Shown piece by piece: positions 32,691 to 44,334 of a stretch of DNA of 64,000 nucleotides. The stretch is from Vespula vulgaris (lineage: Eukaryota; Arthropoda; Insecta; Hymenoptera; Vespidae): contig NC_066602.1 in the NCBI RefSeq assembly GCF_905475345.1, positions 124,001-188,000 on the forward strand, written 5' to 3'. A model generated the notes under the pieces. It worked only from the letters and a program-made list of their open reading frames with translations, was not told the DNA's origin and searched no databases. Made by a program: the position numbers and the translations under genes. Positions within the stretch are counted from its first letter, which is position 1. Every line of letters starts with the position of its first letter.

Positions 32691-34310
32691 CCACATAAAC
32701 GAGTACATTTTCCTAAAAATTCAATCCCTATTGGAGAATGTAAAACAATAATCTCGCTATATTTCTACTTATCCAATATTTCGTATTTTACGTTCCAAAT
32801 CAATGGGTTCCTAAGAAAATAGTCCATTGCTATGGAAAATAAGTATCCGTGTTACTTTGTGATGAAGTTAATAGTTATTAAATGATGAATCTAAATAGAC
32901 GACTGAATTATACAATTAATGATATCCTCCATTGGTCTGTTTGGTTTCATGAGAAGAAGACATGAAAAAATAGTCTCCTTGCTATCGAAATAAGACAGGA
33001 GTCGTACGTATACACGTCCACAGGATCGCGCACTTAATCCCTCCTACTTGAAATGGCAGAGGTAAGCGCGCAATAGAGCACCCGCAGATGGAGAGAGATA
33101 ATAACGAGAGGTTTAAAACGAAGCCACTTGACGGTAAGTATGGGAGAACGTATTACGTACATCCACTTCCATTAAAACCCTATCTAAATGTATCAACAGG
33201 CTGATTCGCGCTACGCAGCAATTACTTCCTCCAAATTTCAATATTTATGTAAAACGCGCATTAAATATTACAAATATTTTTTAAGTACGTGTCGTGCATA
33301 TTATGACAAACAATTTGAAATGTAGAATACAAGACTTCTTTTCTAATTGTATCGAATGGTTACTTCATTTAATTGATTTAAATCTTTCTATTTCACGAAT
33401 AATTTAAAAGTACTCCCCTACTAACGTTATCACTTACAAAAACGGTTTATCTTTTGATCGTCCCTTTACGGGAAATTAATAGGTATGATAAGTCTCCCTC
33501 AGATTCACTTCAATTCCCCTTTGACCCGTGCCAACGTGGAACGTCGGGCGGCCATTCGACGAACTTTTTTGAGCACAATCGCATATATCCTATAACTCAC
33601 GTTTGAATCCTTTGATGAAAATAAATAACATTTCCTCGTACCACCCTTCCAAGCTTTATAAAACAGCGCCACATTGGTCTTCCCAAACTTCGTCGTCATT
33701 TCTTTCTGTTCATTTTTTAAATTCGAGCTACAATTTAGAGCGTCACCACCGCCGATGGATTACTACAAAACACTGAAAATGTTAAACCGCAATTAGATAC
33801 TCATACTGGTCAATTTGCGCATGATATAATCTTTATTGTAACAAGAAGAAATCGGAAACAAAAGTATTTTTTGCACGAACAACCCTATTAACCAACGTTT
33901 CTTAGAAGCGAATCAGTAATGTGTATATTAACGCGCATAAGATATATGTATTATGCGAAATTATCAAGAAAAAAATTAGTTCCTCCTCATTCAATATTAA
34001 TATTTGGTACAGAGTAATCGATAAATACGAGGGAGAAGCGTTTGTTGCAATATGTTGTTACGCAATGTGGATCATTTCATATGAGTTATTTCAAAAGGTA
34101 GTAACGAAAAAATAATAACTCATCGCATTAAAAGGGATTGATCGAGAAATTCGTTTTTCCCGAACTCATATCCTTTTCGGCCTCTTCGGATCTTTCCAAT
34201 AAGTAATAGGAAATGTTGACCGACCTTCGAATGAAATACGTAAAAGAAAAAAATTTATGGTAGGAAAATAAAATAATAATGAGGAAAGAATTTCTCTAAA
34301 TTCTTATCTT
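32690..34310 (-). repeat. S block 11, reverse, short type
   Basis: Mirror of S4. Minus frame 33505-33699 (64 codons, TTKFGKTNVALFYKAWKGG) overlaps, in another frame, the DDEVWEDQCGAVL reading seen in S18. The TADEL segment at 33740-33850 is open (SVTTADGLLQNTENVKPQLD, then HDIIFIVTRRNRKQ). The FTRYFYY-type plus frame is 33921-34115. Confidence 0.8.
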
Positions 34311-34544
34311 TAATCATTGCGCAATAATGCAGTAATAAAAATTCAATATTAATCGCATACAGCTGTGTATTATGATATACATTATGAAGATGAGCTACAC
34401 ATTAAGCAGATGTAGCATTTGTAGACAAATGTAGTCTTACAGTTAACCGAAATGATCTTCCATATAATCCTTATTTAAGGAGTATATATTGCTATGTACT
34501 TTACTTTATAAAAACATGTTCTTTACTACTTCGATATATTACGA

Positions 34545-36110
34545 TGAATTCAAATTCACAAAAAATGTACTTTGAAGTACCTTTTCTTTGAAGAAATTAA
34601 TTTCTAAAAAAAAAATCGGTCCTTTTGTTTCCATTTAAAGTTCTTCGACGGACATATATCTATTTAGCGAAATTATAATCTGATCTAGTTTCCAACAAAT
34701 GATCAATATATCAAACAAGCATACGAAAAAGTGATTATTCATTATCTTACCAACCTTTATAGCAACATCACGTTGCAGAACATCAACATCGGAAGATTTC
34801 AGAGCATTTAATCTATGAGCAGTCCCTAACAATGTTCATTCTTTTGTTTCTTGAACTACTCTTCTGTTTTCACAATCCAATTCTATATTATAAAAGTTGA
34901 AATTCGTATGGAAGATTGAATAAGATTCGTGACAAGATACTTATATCTGATTTCTTCATACCTTGTTTATTAAAATCCAATGTTAAAATAAGTGCTACAG
35001 TAAAGCCCAAGCAGTAGCAACAGGTTGTTTCCATACACCGGATAATTAAGTGCCTCTCTCACCAACTTAAAGTATCATATCACTTGGAAGATTTGTAACA
35101 AATTCGTGAGCATCATCGGCTTCTTCCGTCGCGTATACAATCTGATACATTAAGTGACGAACGATATGTAACGTAAAATTCCTTGAAAAAATATTGTAAT
35201 CTTTATTCATATATCATTATTAAACTCCTTTGCTTCATATAATATCTTGCCTTCCATATATATAGTATTCTTCACTATACTAGTTGAAAATTATATCTGG
35301 TCTTGATTTATATCCAGTAAAGGAGTACCTTCATGATAGCTAGAGTTAAGAGACCTAATGTCCCACTTACCAACAGAAATACTCTCGTCGCCATCATAAA
35401 ATCTGTGTAAATATTCAATAAATTATTATAAAATATACCTATGATACGGATTTTACATTCCATATTACATTTGAGAATAAAAAATTTATATCTTACCGCT
35501 AAAATATGTTACCATTCCATAAACACAGCATTCATTGATTTACTGCTCAAGATATAAGACTAAAAAGGAAAACGTTTTCACATCCTTATTTGGTTGATGG
35601 TCGGAGATTTGTGCTATCCATGTAGAACGTATCGTCTGATGTAAGAAGAACAGGAAGTGCCAATGTAAATATGTTTCATTTCGGACGTCGAATATATAAT
35701 TATCACGTTAATTGCTATTGAAATACTTATCTTCTTTGCAAATAATTAGAACTCAGATATGGATCCCTAATTCCTAATTCTGCTCTTTCTCGATACTTCT
35801 AGAATATTGGAACTGCTTTCAACTCCGTTTCATCTTTTCTAGCTCTGAAATAATTAAAAATTCGTAGATTAGGTAATTCTTAGTATAGACGTTCAATTGT
35901 TCCGTTAAATTCTACAGTCAACGAAGGTAAATCAGGTTACGCCCTTCTAAGCGATATAAAGTAATTTCTCGTAGAAGCAACAAAGTAATAATTAGGATCA
36001 AGAATAATTGATCACGAAAATCAGTTTCATTTTCATAATACAGAATTGAAATTTTATAATAATTTATATACTAATGACTACTGATAAATTTACCTCACGT
36101 GGATAACATA
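34545..36110 (-). pseudogene. G block i, most complete length, decayed
   Basis: All G segments are present on minus: C-terminal frame 34635-34832, EEWF ~34840-34880, intron ~34890-34960, MYQIV/HEFVTNLP ~35060-35215, membrane segment ~35330-35400, MKTFSF-type 35500-35690, exon-2-like 35710-35850, signal exon ~35900-36075. An extra ~9 bases near 36005 (after ATCAATT) and other indels break the signal frame. It serves as the reference for deletions in blocks b and e. Confidence 0.65.
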
Positions 36111-36241
36111 AACAAAAGACTGGCGAGAGGAAGAATTGTTTGTAACGTTTGGACTGCTTGGAAGATTCCTTTGGGACGTATGAAGTATACATGCGATTAT
36201 TTAGTTCTTGTGTATTACGTCTTTAAAAATAGTTGAAAAAA

Positions 36242-36409
36242 ATGACTTCTACAGGCGACAATTTTTCCCAAATCCTCACATTGGAAGACCTACCTCCTTT
36301 CCGAAACGAAGCACGGTTCAAAGAGCTAAGACAATCTACAAAGGTTAATCTATACCACGTATTACACAATATAAAGAGACGAAATGTCATGGGGAACGGA
36401 AGAAAATAA
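36242..36409 (+). pseudogene. E block, first subtype, 55-codon frame
   Basis: ATG 36242 to TAA 36407-36409. It reads MTSTGDNFSQILTLEDLPPF, then RNEARFKELRQSTKVN and LYHVLHNIKRRNVMGNGRK. It matches the C-terminal two thirds of 8151-8396 and keeps the same stop, but the signal-like 5' part (36110-36240) is frameshifted. Conservation of frame and stop supports E as a real small protein ancestrally. Confidence 0.4.
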
Positions 36410-37207
36410 ATTTCTCAATTGTGGGGTATTCATTGGACTAGTTTCCTCTTTTCCTTTCCTTCTTTTCTCCTCTTTTCGCCCTTTTTTTCTTGACAACTTA
36501 CAATTAGAAATTAACTAAAGAAATTTTGATAATTGGACATTAATATTTTTCCTCTTTTTATTGTTAAATTATTTATCAACAAGTGCTATCTTCCAGCAAG
36601 AAATTTTGCTTGAAAATTGGTTTCGTAATATTACCTTCTATTCTCTTTCTATTATTTAAGTTAACAGACATCTCTCTTTCCTTATTACACAGTAGGAAAG
36701 GATATGGATTGAGAGAAAATCATTCGTTATGTTTATTTTCTTTTTTTTCTTTGTGCCTATTTCATTTGAATTCGGTTCACGCAAGCCATTCAAAACTTCC
36801 TATTCCGCAGGCAGACCCGAACATTCCGTGAAAGGATATAAGTGGGGGGTAGGCATATATTGACCAATCCCTTTGAATTCGACCTACTATTATTTCTTCC
36901 TGTCAACTACTGCATGAAATAATCCACATTGCGTGACTGCATATCAAAACAACGCTGCTGCTTTGTTTTATTGATCTCTCCCTACCAAGGATTAATATTA
37001 AATAAAAAGTAATTAATTTTGTTGTTGACACTTTCTCATAATAAAAATATCTCGTGAACTTTAGTATACCCGTTTTTAATCCCATCTGCCAAACGTCGAC
37101 GAAAAATGTTGTTTAGGCAAACAATACTCTTTTGGCGATTTCTTGTTGCTATAACAAAAATTACATAATAGGTGATCAGCAAGAGAAGTATCCCATTGTT
37201 CTTTATA

Positions 37208-37453
37208 ATGTCCAGTTCTTTGTTCCTGTTCATCGGCAGGGACATGATTCTTTATGTTATAGGAGGAACTAAACAAAGGACAAGGGAAAATATATCCATA
37301 TATCTTAAGCATGGAGTGCACACATTAAATTACAAGTTATCAGTCGGGGATATTGTATTATCTAAAATTAACGTCTTTCAAAAATTTTCTGGTGCTTCTA
37401 TGGAATACTATAAAACAACGTGCTGGAATTATTTCAAAGGCATTTCCTTTTGA
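37208..37453 (+). CDS. GIVLSK-type ORF (81 aa), hypothetical
   Basis: ATG 37208 to a stop ending at 37453. A hydrophobic start (MSSSLFLFIGRDMILYVIGG) is followed by a basic segment (TKQRTRENISIYLKHGVH), LSVGDIVLSKINVFQKFSG and an aromatic end (MEYYKTTCWNYFKGISF). Other S copies show the same motif (VGGIVLSKI-like) but are interrupted. It overlaps the antisense TADEL frame, so only one strand is likely to be the ancestral coding one here. Unknown family. Confidence 0.25.
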   Translation: MSSSLFLFIGRDMILYVIGGTKQRTRENISIYLKHGVHTLNYKLSVGDIVLSKINVFQKFSGASMEYYKTTCWNYFKGISF

Positions 37454-37556
37454 AACATCTTCCTTGTCTCTACATAACCGTAATACCTTGTTCTATACCG
37501 TGTTCGTCGGGTGATCGATATTATCCGGAAAGAGAAATAAGAAGACAAAAGATATA

Positions 37557-37799
37557 ATGGTCATAACGACCTATCTTCTCGAGATCGATATAGTACTGTT
37601 TTATTCAGTTACCTTCCAATGGTGGTACGAGGCTAGGGAATATATCCCTTCAAAGGGTTCAAGCTTAGGCTGGTTCGGTAATACGATATTATCGATTGCG
37701 TACGGAAAGGTCGGTCAAAGGGACGTCTGTCGGTGTAAGCTGATCGTGGATCAAAGTAGAATTTTTGCTTTAATGAGAGAATATTCCTTCGTAGAATAG
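37557..37799 (+). pseudogene. WYEARE-type frame (80 codons)
   Basis: The frame reads LFYSVTFQWWYEAREYIPSK, then GSSLGWFGNTILSIAYG and ends LMREYSFVE. Relatives: 51153-51410 (FKTTFEGWYEAREYI, then LKVSFIRGYNRLRPERCVEG) and 63350-63500. The recurring theme is W-Y-E-x-R/E and a GYNRL or GYMRL motif followed by VEG. No known domain recognised. Confidence 0.3.
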
Positions 37800-38046
37800 A
37801 CTTCATCGCAGAATCTTTTTCGAGTCCATCTTTTTTCACTCTCGAAAGGATTCAACGCAGTCGAGAAAGAAAAATAGGGATCAAATAATTTCGTTGACCG
37901 TGTTCTTGGATATCGAAATAATGTTAATTTTGATTGCATTTAGTATTAAAAATTATATATGTATCTTAATATGTATTAGAATATAAGCGAGTGAGATTAG
38001 GAACTATAAGGAAAGGAAAGATCTGTTAATCGATGTTGAAGAAGAA

Positions 38047-38307
38047 GTGGAAGAAGGAAGAGATACGGAAGATGAAGAAGAACAAGGTAAGGCTAAAGAT
38101 TATGAATCCATAATCGTTTACGATTCATTCGACGATAGATATTATCCCGACGATGATCATTCCACAAACAAATTTAATTCTAATCGAAACGACGTTGGTC
38201 TCCGACCTATCAATGATTTTGCAAATCACGACTTGAATTCGATAATTTTTAACACGGTATATCGTAAGAACGATGTTGAATGGATCATCGAGAACTATCG
38301 GGAATAA
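38047..38307 (+). pseudogene. Acidic frame, copy in S12 (86 codons)
   Basis: Same acidic region as 6267-6590 (EEGRDTEDEEEQ, SFDDRYYPDDDHSTN, VYRKNDVEWIIENYRE), here extending further at the C-terminus. The upstream ATG-containing part (37970-38040) hits a stop after MYLNMY, so the ATG-started ORF is lost. Confidence 0.4.
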
Positions 38308-38969
38308 TAACAATAATATGAAAATAACAGTAATAAGTATGAAGGATAGAAAGGAAGTGATGATAATGGAGGATTTAATAATGAATTGAAGAATGGGCTC
38401 GGTAGAAGTCGAAATGAAACTAATGTAGGTTTAACTTTCAAAATGATTAAATCTTTAAGGACGACCAAAGGGTTTACCGATCTTCCATATAACAATGAAT
38501 ACTTTGCAATCGCACGAGAAATGTTAATTCCACGTTTACGTCACCTTGTCATCCTGATTTCATCAAATTAAATTAAGTAATCATTCAATCAAATAAAAAA
38601 TAGAAGAAATGTTGAATTCATTTTCAAAATTGTATGTCATAATATTCGCATTGTGTACCTGAAAATTATTCATAATATTTAATTTACGTTTGAAAGTAAC
38701 GAAATTTCAACTAATTATTTGCTTCATATCGCGAAATCTCTTGTCAGCACGTTCTGATAGGGATTTAATGAAAATGGATGTACGTATTACGAATTTTCCT
38801 ACGTATCGTTATCCATCTTCGTATTATACGATTCGTTTTTATTTTCCTCTATATGTGAGTGCAACAATATCTGTTACTAGAAATATAATATTTTGCTTGA
38901 AATTAATCAATAAAGAACACAGCATACGGAATACTGTATAGCTGGATGTATAATTTGATAATTTTTTAA

Positions 38970-40960
38970 ATGCTCCAATCGGATGTAAATTTTTAGGAAA
39001 ATGTAGCCTTTCCTATCTAAGAACTAAATCAGTGACGCGGTACATAGCTCTGTAAAAGAACTAACAGGACAATAAAATTTTGCATCGATATATAATTATA
39101 CAGGATAATTTTGCATAGATAACTAAATTATACAGGTAATCTTATTTACCAAATGTTTGCTTGGATCGATAAGAGCAAAAACACATGAAAAAACACCTGT
39201 CCTATTTTCGAGATACGAGAGGTGTTATATGCGCACGCGCCCTTAGAAGGGCAGAGTCATCCCGATAACTTGAATAAACTTACGCACGCGCAAAGCTGTA
39301 CAAACAGATGAGGAGGAATGAGAATAATACGTTCAATATAAAAGGACATGACGATAATTCTAGAGGAACGTATTACGCATCCGCAGATCATTGTACCTCG
39401 GATCGATCGTTACAAGAGAATTCGAGCTAACCAGCATATTAATTGGTCCAAATCTCCATATTACTGAAGATGTACATTAAATATTATGAATATTTTTTAG
39501 ATTCGTGTCGCGAATATTACGATAACCAATTTGGAACATTGAACTAAACGTTTCCTCCTTTTTTAATTAAATAAAACAATTATTTAACCTGACTGTGATA
39601 ATCAGTTTAATAATTAGTTTAATGGATAGTTTAAATAATTGTTTAAACTAGTATAACGATGACGTGGTGACGTAAACGTAGACTGTATATTCGACGCAGA
39701 ATTTAAAAGTGTTCCCTGGCTAACACTGTCATCGCGGAGAATGGTGAATCCTTCGATCGTACATGCAGATTTAATCATTTTCGAAGATAAACCTGTCTGA
39801 GTACCATTTCAATTTCACTTTGATGACAGATTCCGTTTGCAACATCGAACAGCCCTTCGATAAATCTATCTCGACACACTCGATTATATCCTCTTCCTAA
39901 AGCCGCTTATCTTTGGATCCTTTCAATGAGATACAGTCCATCTCCTCGTACCGCCACTCGAATGTAGTTTTGTAAAACGGAGCAATTTAAGACTCGCCAA
40001 GGTCCGTCGTCATCGCCATTATAAATTTTGTTTTCTTCTTCCTCTTTCTGGGTATTCTTCATCACATAATGAACACGATATGTAATATGTTATTACGGAT
40101 CATTTAAAGAAAAGAAGGACGTTTAAAAGCGAAATTTCTTGCTTTTTGATGCAGGATATTGATTTATAGATCCCCACGAAGCATTAAGAAAGTTTTGTAG
40201 GTCGTTGATTATGTTAGATACAATATATGCGACCGATGACATGTAATTCGATATTTGTTCTCCACACATGAGATATATGGATGTATATTTCCTTTTCCTT
40301 TTCTTGAATTCGTCCTAATATAAACCATCATGTCGCTGCCGATAAACTGTAACAATAACTGAAAATTTTAAAGAACAATTGGATTCTTCTCATAACGATC
40401 GTCTATCGCCTATTATGCAATTTTTATTATGGCATCAAAATATCGGAAAAGAAATTTTTTATTGCATAGACATTTCTCGTCGACGTTTGATAAATTAAAA
40501 ATGTGTATAATAACGTTCACAAGATATTTTTATTACTAGAGTATATCAAGAAATAAATTAATTTCTTTCCATTCAGTATTAACCCTTGGGAGGGAGCGAT
40601 CAATAAAAATGAAGAAGAAGCATTTATTTTAATATGTATTTGTGCAATATGGATTATTTCATACGGTAGTGAAAAAGGGGCAAATCTAATATATCGAATT
40701 AAACAGGTTTTGTCGAGAAATTCGTTTCCTCTCACTCATATCCTTTTCGGCTCGTTCGATGGCGTAATGGGAAATTTGGATTTATTTGAATAAATCGTAT
40801 TCAAATGCGTAAAACATGAAGTGGAAGTACGAAATACTTAAAGGAGCAGATGATATTACGAAAAAAGAAAAATAAATATGACGAATGATTTTCTCTGCAT
40901 CCATATCTTTGCTACTGGGTAATAAAGAAAGAGAGATTCTTGTTATCTTAAATAATAGAA
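38970..40960 (-). repeat. S block 13, reverse
   Basis: Complete inverted partner of S2: end signature 38980-39060, distal segment 39220-39480, 39700-39760 (GTTCCCTGGCTAACACTGTC), WRYEE-type segment 39830-39960, Glu-rich ~40040, MIYRPPRS-type ~40140-40260, TADEL ~40330-40380, FTRYFYY ~40440-40640 (minus frame 40517-40735 overlaps), hydrophobic end 40730-40960. Confidence 0.8.
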
Positions 40961-41299
40961 AAAGAATAGAATGTAATATTACGAAAAGAAAATGTCAAAC
41001 AATATTCTTTGCTCGAAATTAATTCTTATTGATATATATTTTTAACGACAAGAACGGGAAGAAAATTATTTGCCAATTTTTTAAAATCTTTAATAGATTT
41101 CTAGTTTCAATTTGTAAACAGTAGTAGGGAAAGAGAAGAAGCGAAAGAAGAGCATAGAAGAAAAAGGATGATGATACATCCGAATAATAGAGATCAATAG
41201 AGAATTGTATTTCCTCGCATCTTACGAACTTTTCGGAACTTTCTATGGTGTAATAGGAAATATTGATTATTCTACGTGAAACGTAAACACCCTTTGCAG

Positions 41300-41545
41300 A
41301 GGGCGCCCTGTGGCCCTATGTTAACCTCCCAATGCGACATACGGGGAATGAATTCCACCTGTCAAAGAATGGCAATAAAACTGTAAGTTATTCCTTCCAT
41401 AGTTGTATGACTAGTAATATGCGAGCGGGTGTGATACAATAAATATTCCCTACCTGTATGCATTATATGTCTCAAAGGGTAGTTTTACAAATAGTTCAAA
41501 CGGTGAAAATAATTTCTTCATACTTACACTAGTCTTTTGTTCATG
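41300..41545 (-). other. Degenerate E-side spacer
   Basis: Equivalent to 2360-2620 inverted; it contains TTTGCAGAGGGCGCCCTG (~41295) and GCGAGCGGGTGTGATACAAT (~41425). No intact frame. Confidence 0.5.
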
Positions 41546-42800
41546 TTATCAATATAGGGTAAATTTTCAGTAGTCATCAGTATATTATGTATTATAAAAT
41601 TTCAGTTAGATACTATGTAAATGAAACCGATTTTCCAGATCAATATCATCTTTATAAGTATTTGTTGCTTCTAACAAACGGTACTTTATATCAATTAAAA
41701 GGGCATAACCGGATTTAACCTTGATAACTACACAATTTAGATGAACAATTGAATATCTCTTGTAAGTCTTAACTAATCTACGAATTTTTGCTTATTTTAG
41801 AGATATACAAAACTAAATAAAAGGGAAAGCAGTTCCAATACCTAGGAAGTATTCAGAAGGACCTGAATTAACCGATATCTGGATTATAATTACTTCCAAA
41901 GAAGATACAAGAATTTTAACTACGCTCAACTTGATAGTTAAATATGAGACATCCAAAGAGAAACATATTTACCTGGTCTTCCTGTTCTTCTGTACATCTG
42001 ATAACAAGTCCTACATGGATAATACAAACGTCAGACCATCAATCAGATCAAGGTATGAAAACATTCTCCTTTTTAGTCTTATATTTAAACGGTAAATCAA
42101 TGAATGCTGTATTTATGGAATGGTAAGATATTTTGGAGACAAGGTATAAATTTTTTATTCTAAATTGTAATGTGGAGTATAAAATCTGTATCATAGCTAT
42201 ATTTTATAATACTTTATTGAATTTTTATATAGATTTTATGAAATCAACGAAAATATTACAATTGTGAAGTGAATTTATTACGAATCTTTCAAATATTATG
42301 AAACCTAAGTTGGCCAGAGTGGCACCTAATGATCCGGAGTATGGAAACGAAATGTTGCTATTGCTACGGCATTACTATAGCAACCATCGACTTTTACATT
42401 GGATTTTAATAAATGAGGTACGAAGAGATCTAATATAACTAACTTATCACGTATCTTATCAAATTTTTAATATTAATTTCCTTTTTTTTATAATATAGCA
42501 CATTGGATTGTCGGAAGAGTGGTTCGAGAAGTGGTTGGAAAATCTATTGAAAGAGACTGCACCGTTACTTATTGCTGAGAGATGAAGTACTCTTCAATCT
42601 TCCGATATCAATGTATTGCAATATAACTTTACCATAGTGGTAGGTTTGGTAATGAATAATCACAATTTTACATGTTTGATTCATTTCTGGAAATTAAATT
42701 GGATTATAATTTTGCTCAGTAAATATATGTCAAAGAACTTTAAACAGAAATAAAAGTAGTTAATTTTCTCATCGAAATTAATTTCTTCAAAGAAAATATA
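41545..42800 (+). pseudogene. G block j, full length with internal deletion
   Basis: Signal exon ~41622 (broken), mini-intron 41762-41800 with intact donor and acceptor, exon-2-like 41801-41940 (RYTKLNKRESSSNT with stops), frame 41944-42126, membrane-segment acceptor ~42233, then FITNLSNIMKPKLARVAPND and YYSNHRLLHWILINE (42270-42418), intron to ~42499, EEWFEKWLENLLKETAPLL 42515-42575. The membrane segment is shortened relative to block i. Bases 1756-2345 are its inverted partner for the 5' part. Confidence 0.65.
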
Positions 42801-42814
42801 CATTAAAGTAAATT

Positions 42815-43570
42815 TTTTGTGAATTTAAATTCATCGTGATATATGGAATTAGTAAAGAACGAACATTTTTTATAAATTCAAATACGTATTGGTATATACT
42901 CCTTAAATATACTTTGGTATATACTCCTTAAATAATACCTCAAACCCATAATACATATCATAATACACAGCAATATGAGATTAGCATTAAATGTAAGACT
43001 AAAAAGAAAAACGTTTTCCGGATTATATTTGTTTGATAGTCGTACATTTATACTCTCTTTGTAGGACGCATTACTGGATGAGGATCAACGAAAGAACAAA
43101 TTTAAATATGTTCCACTTGGATCGTCGAATATTTAATTATCACGCCAAGCGTACGCGAAAACCCGTATTTTCCCTGGAAGTATTATATTTAAGATATCGG
43201 TTAATTCAGCTTCTTTGCTGTCATTTTCAGGTATTGGAATTGCTTCCACCTTAAATTCGTGTCATGTATCTCTACATTAATGTATGTAAAATTCGTATAT
43301 TACTCAATATTCGTAGACTGGTTAAGAGTTAACTAAGTCATTCGTTTATTTCAATTGTATAATTACTGAAAATAAATCAGGTAATGCCATTTAAATGCTA
43401 CAGCAACTTTTTCGATACACAACAAAATAATAATTAAAATGATATAAATCAAGAAAATCATTTTCAATTCCTAAATATAGAAATGAAATTTTACAATAAA
43501 TCTTATAGTAATGAGTACTGCTAAATTTTAAAAATATTGATGGAATAAACGAATGACTACTGTAAATGAT
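42815..43570 (-). pseudogene. G block k, reverse, internally deleted
   Basis: Equivalent of block d. Around 42889-42934 a 21-base sequence (TTGGTATATACTCCTTAAAT plus A) is present twice, directly followed by a ~70-base deletion relative to 14380-14450. The plus-strand reading 43033-43254 and the exon-2-like region 43200-43260 match 14558-14800. Confidence 0.6.
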
Positions 43571-44020
43571 GAAATTATTTTCGTCGTTTGTATTATTTGT
43601 AAAGATATTCTTTGGGATGTATGAAGTCTACGGCTAGAGATTATTTCTCGTATGGCACTAACTTGCATATATTACTGGTTCAAAAACCATCGAAGGAATG
43701 ACTTCCCATCCCGAAATTATTCGAGTCCTCCCATTAGAGAACCCAGCTTCGTAGATTTTAGATCTCTAGCTAGAACGGTGAATAATTTCTCCTATTTATG
43801 TACTTATATTTTTATTTCCACTATGTATACAAGAAATTATCTCATAAATCTGAAAATCTTCTAATGAAATTAACAATTATTCATCTCGTTTTTAATTGTA
43901 ATAATCACGTAAAACTGTAATTACGTATAATATAATTAATTATTATTAATTGTTATTATAATGATAATTCCAATAATAATAATTATTGTAATTATTAACG
44001 TCATATTGAATTGATTGCTA
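43570..44020. other. V spacer, copy 3, with AT-rich expansion
   Basis: The E-side remnant 43570-43760 is followed by a low-complexity stretch (43900-44000) of AATAATTAT-type units, longer than in the other V copies. No gene seen. Confidence 0.5.
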
Positions 44021-44334
44021 TGAAATTATTCGTTAATTCGTATACGAAATTTGTAATGTTTCTTCTTTTCTTGTTTCAAGTTATGCTTAAAAATAGTGTT
44101 CTAATATTATCAGATATTAATGATATTATAATTTTCGTATTACGTAATTCTTATTGTAGAATCTTCTGTCGTAAAAAAATTTTTTCGTGGGAAGTTATAT
44201 CTACTTCAATATCCCTTGCAAACATTTTTTCCAAATTCTTTGGAGTAAACAAAACTTCTTTTCTTGTAAACAAATACATATTGCCTAAGTTATCGAAGAA
44301 TTCATTTCCGTTATTTTACAATAATATTATATAA
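44020..44334 (+). CDS. 104-aa hydrophobic/serine-rich ORF, hypothetical
   Basis: ATG 44020 to a stop at 44332-44334. Hydrophobic N-terminus (MKLFVNSYTKFVMFLLFLFQ), then LILSDINDIIIFVLRNSYC, a basic patch (RIFCRKKIF) and a Ser/Phe-rich end (SISLANIFSKFFGVNKTSF). The related DNA at 15350-15660 and 28430-28700 is broken by stops and indels, so this is the only open copy. A signal peptide or membrane anchor is possible. It could also be a chance frame in AT-rich DNA. Confidence 0.25.
   Translation: MKLFVNSYTKFVMFLLFLFQVMLKNSVLILSDINDIIIFVLRNSYCRIFCRKKIFSWEVISTSISLANIFSKFFGVNKTSFLVNKYILPKLSKNSFPLFYNNII

Larger units (their letters stand above)
36412..38970 (+). repeat. S block 12, forward, long type
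   Basis: Hydrophobic frame 36583-36831; antisense frames 36903-37085, 37036-37245 and 37076-37321; GIVLSK-type ORF 37208-37453; WYEARE frame 37557-37799; acidic frame 38047-38307; NGLGRSRNE frame 38386-38571; distal frame 38690-38941, which after ~38860 turns into ~85 bases unlike other copies. Frames stay open on this copy more than elsewhere. Inverted counterpart of S3. Confidence 0.8.
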
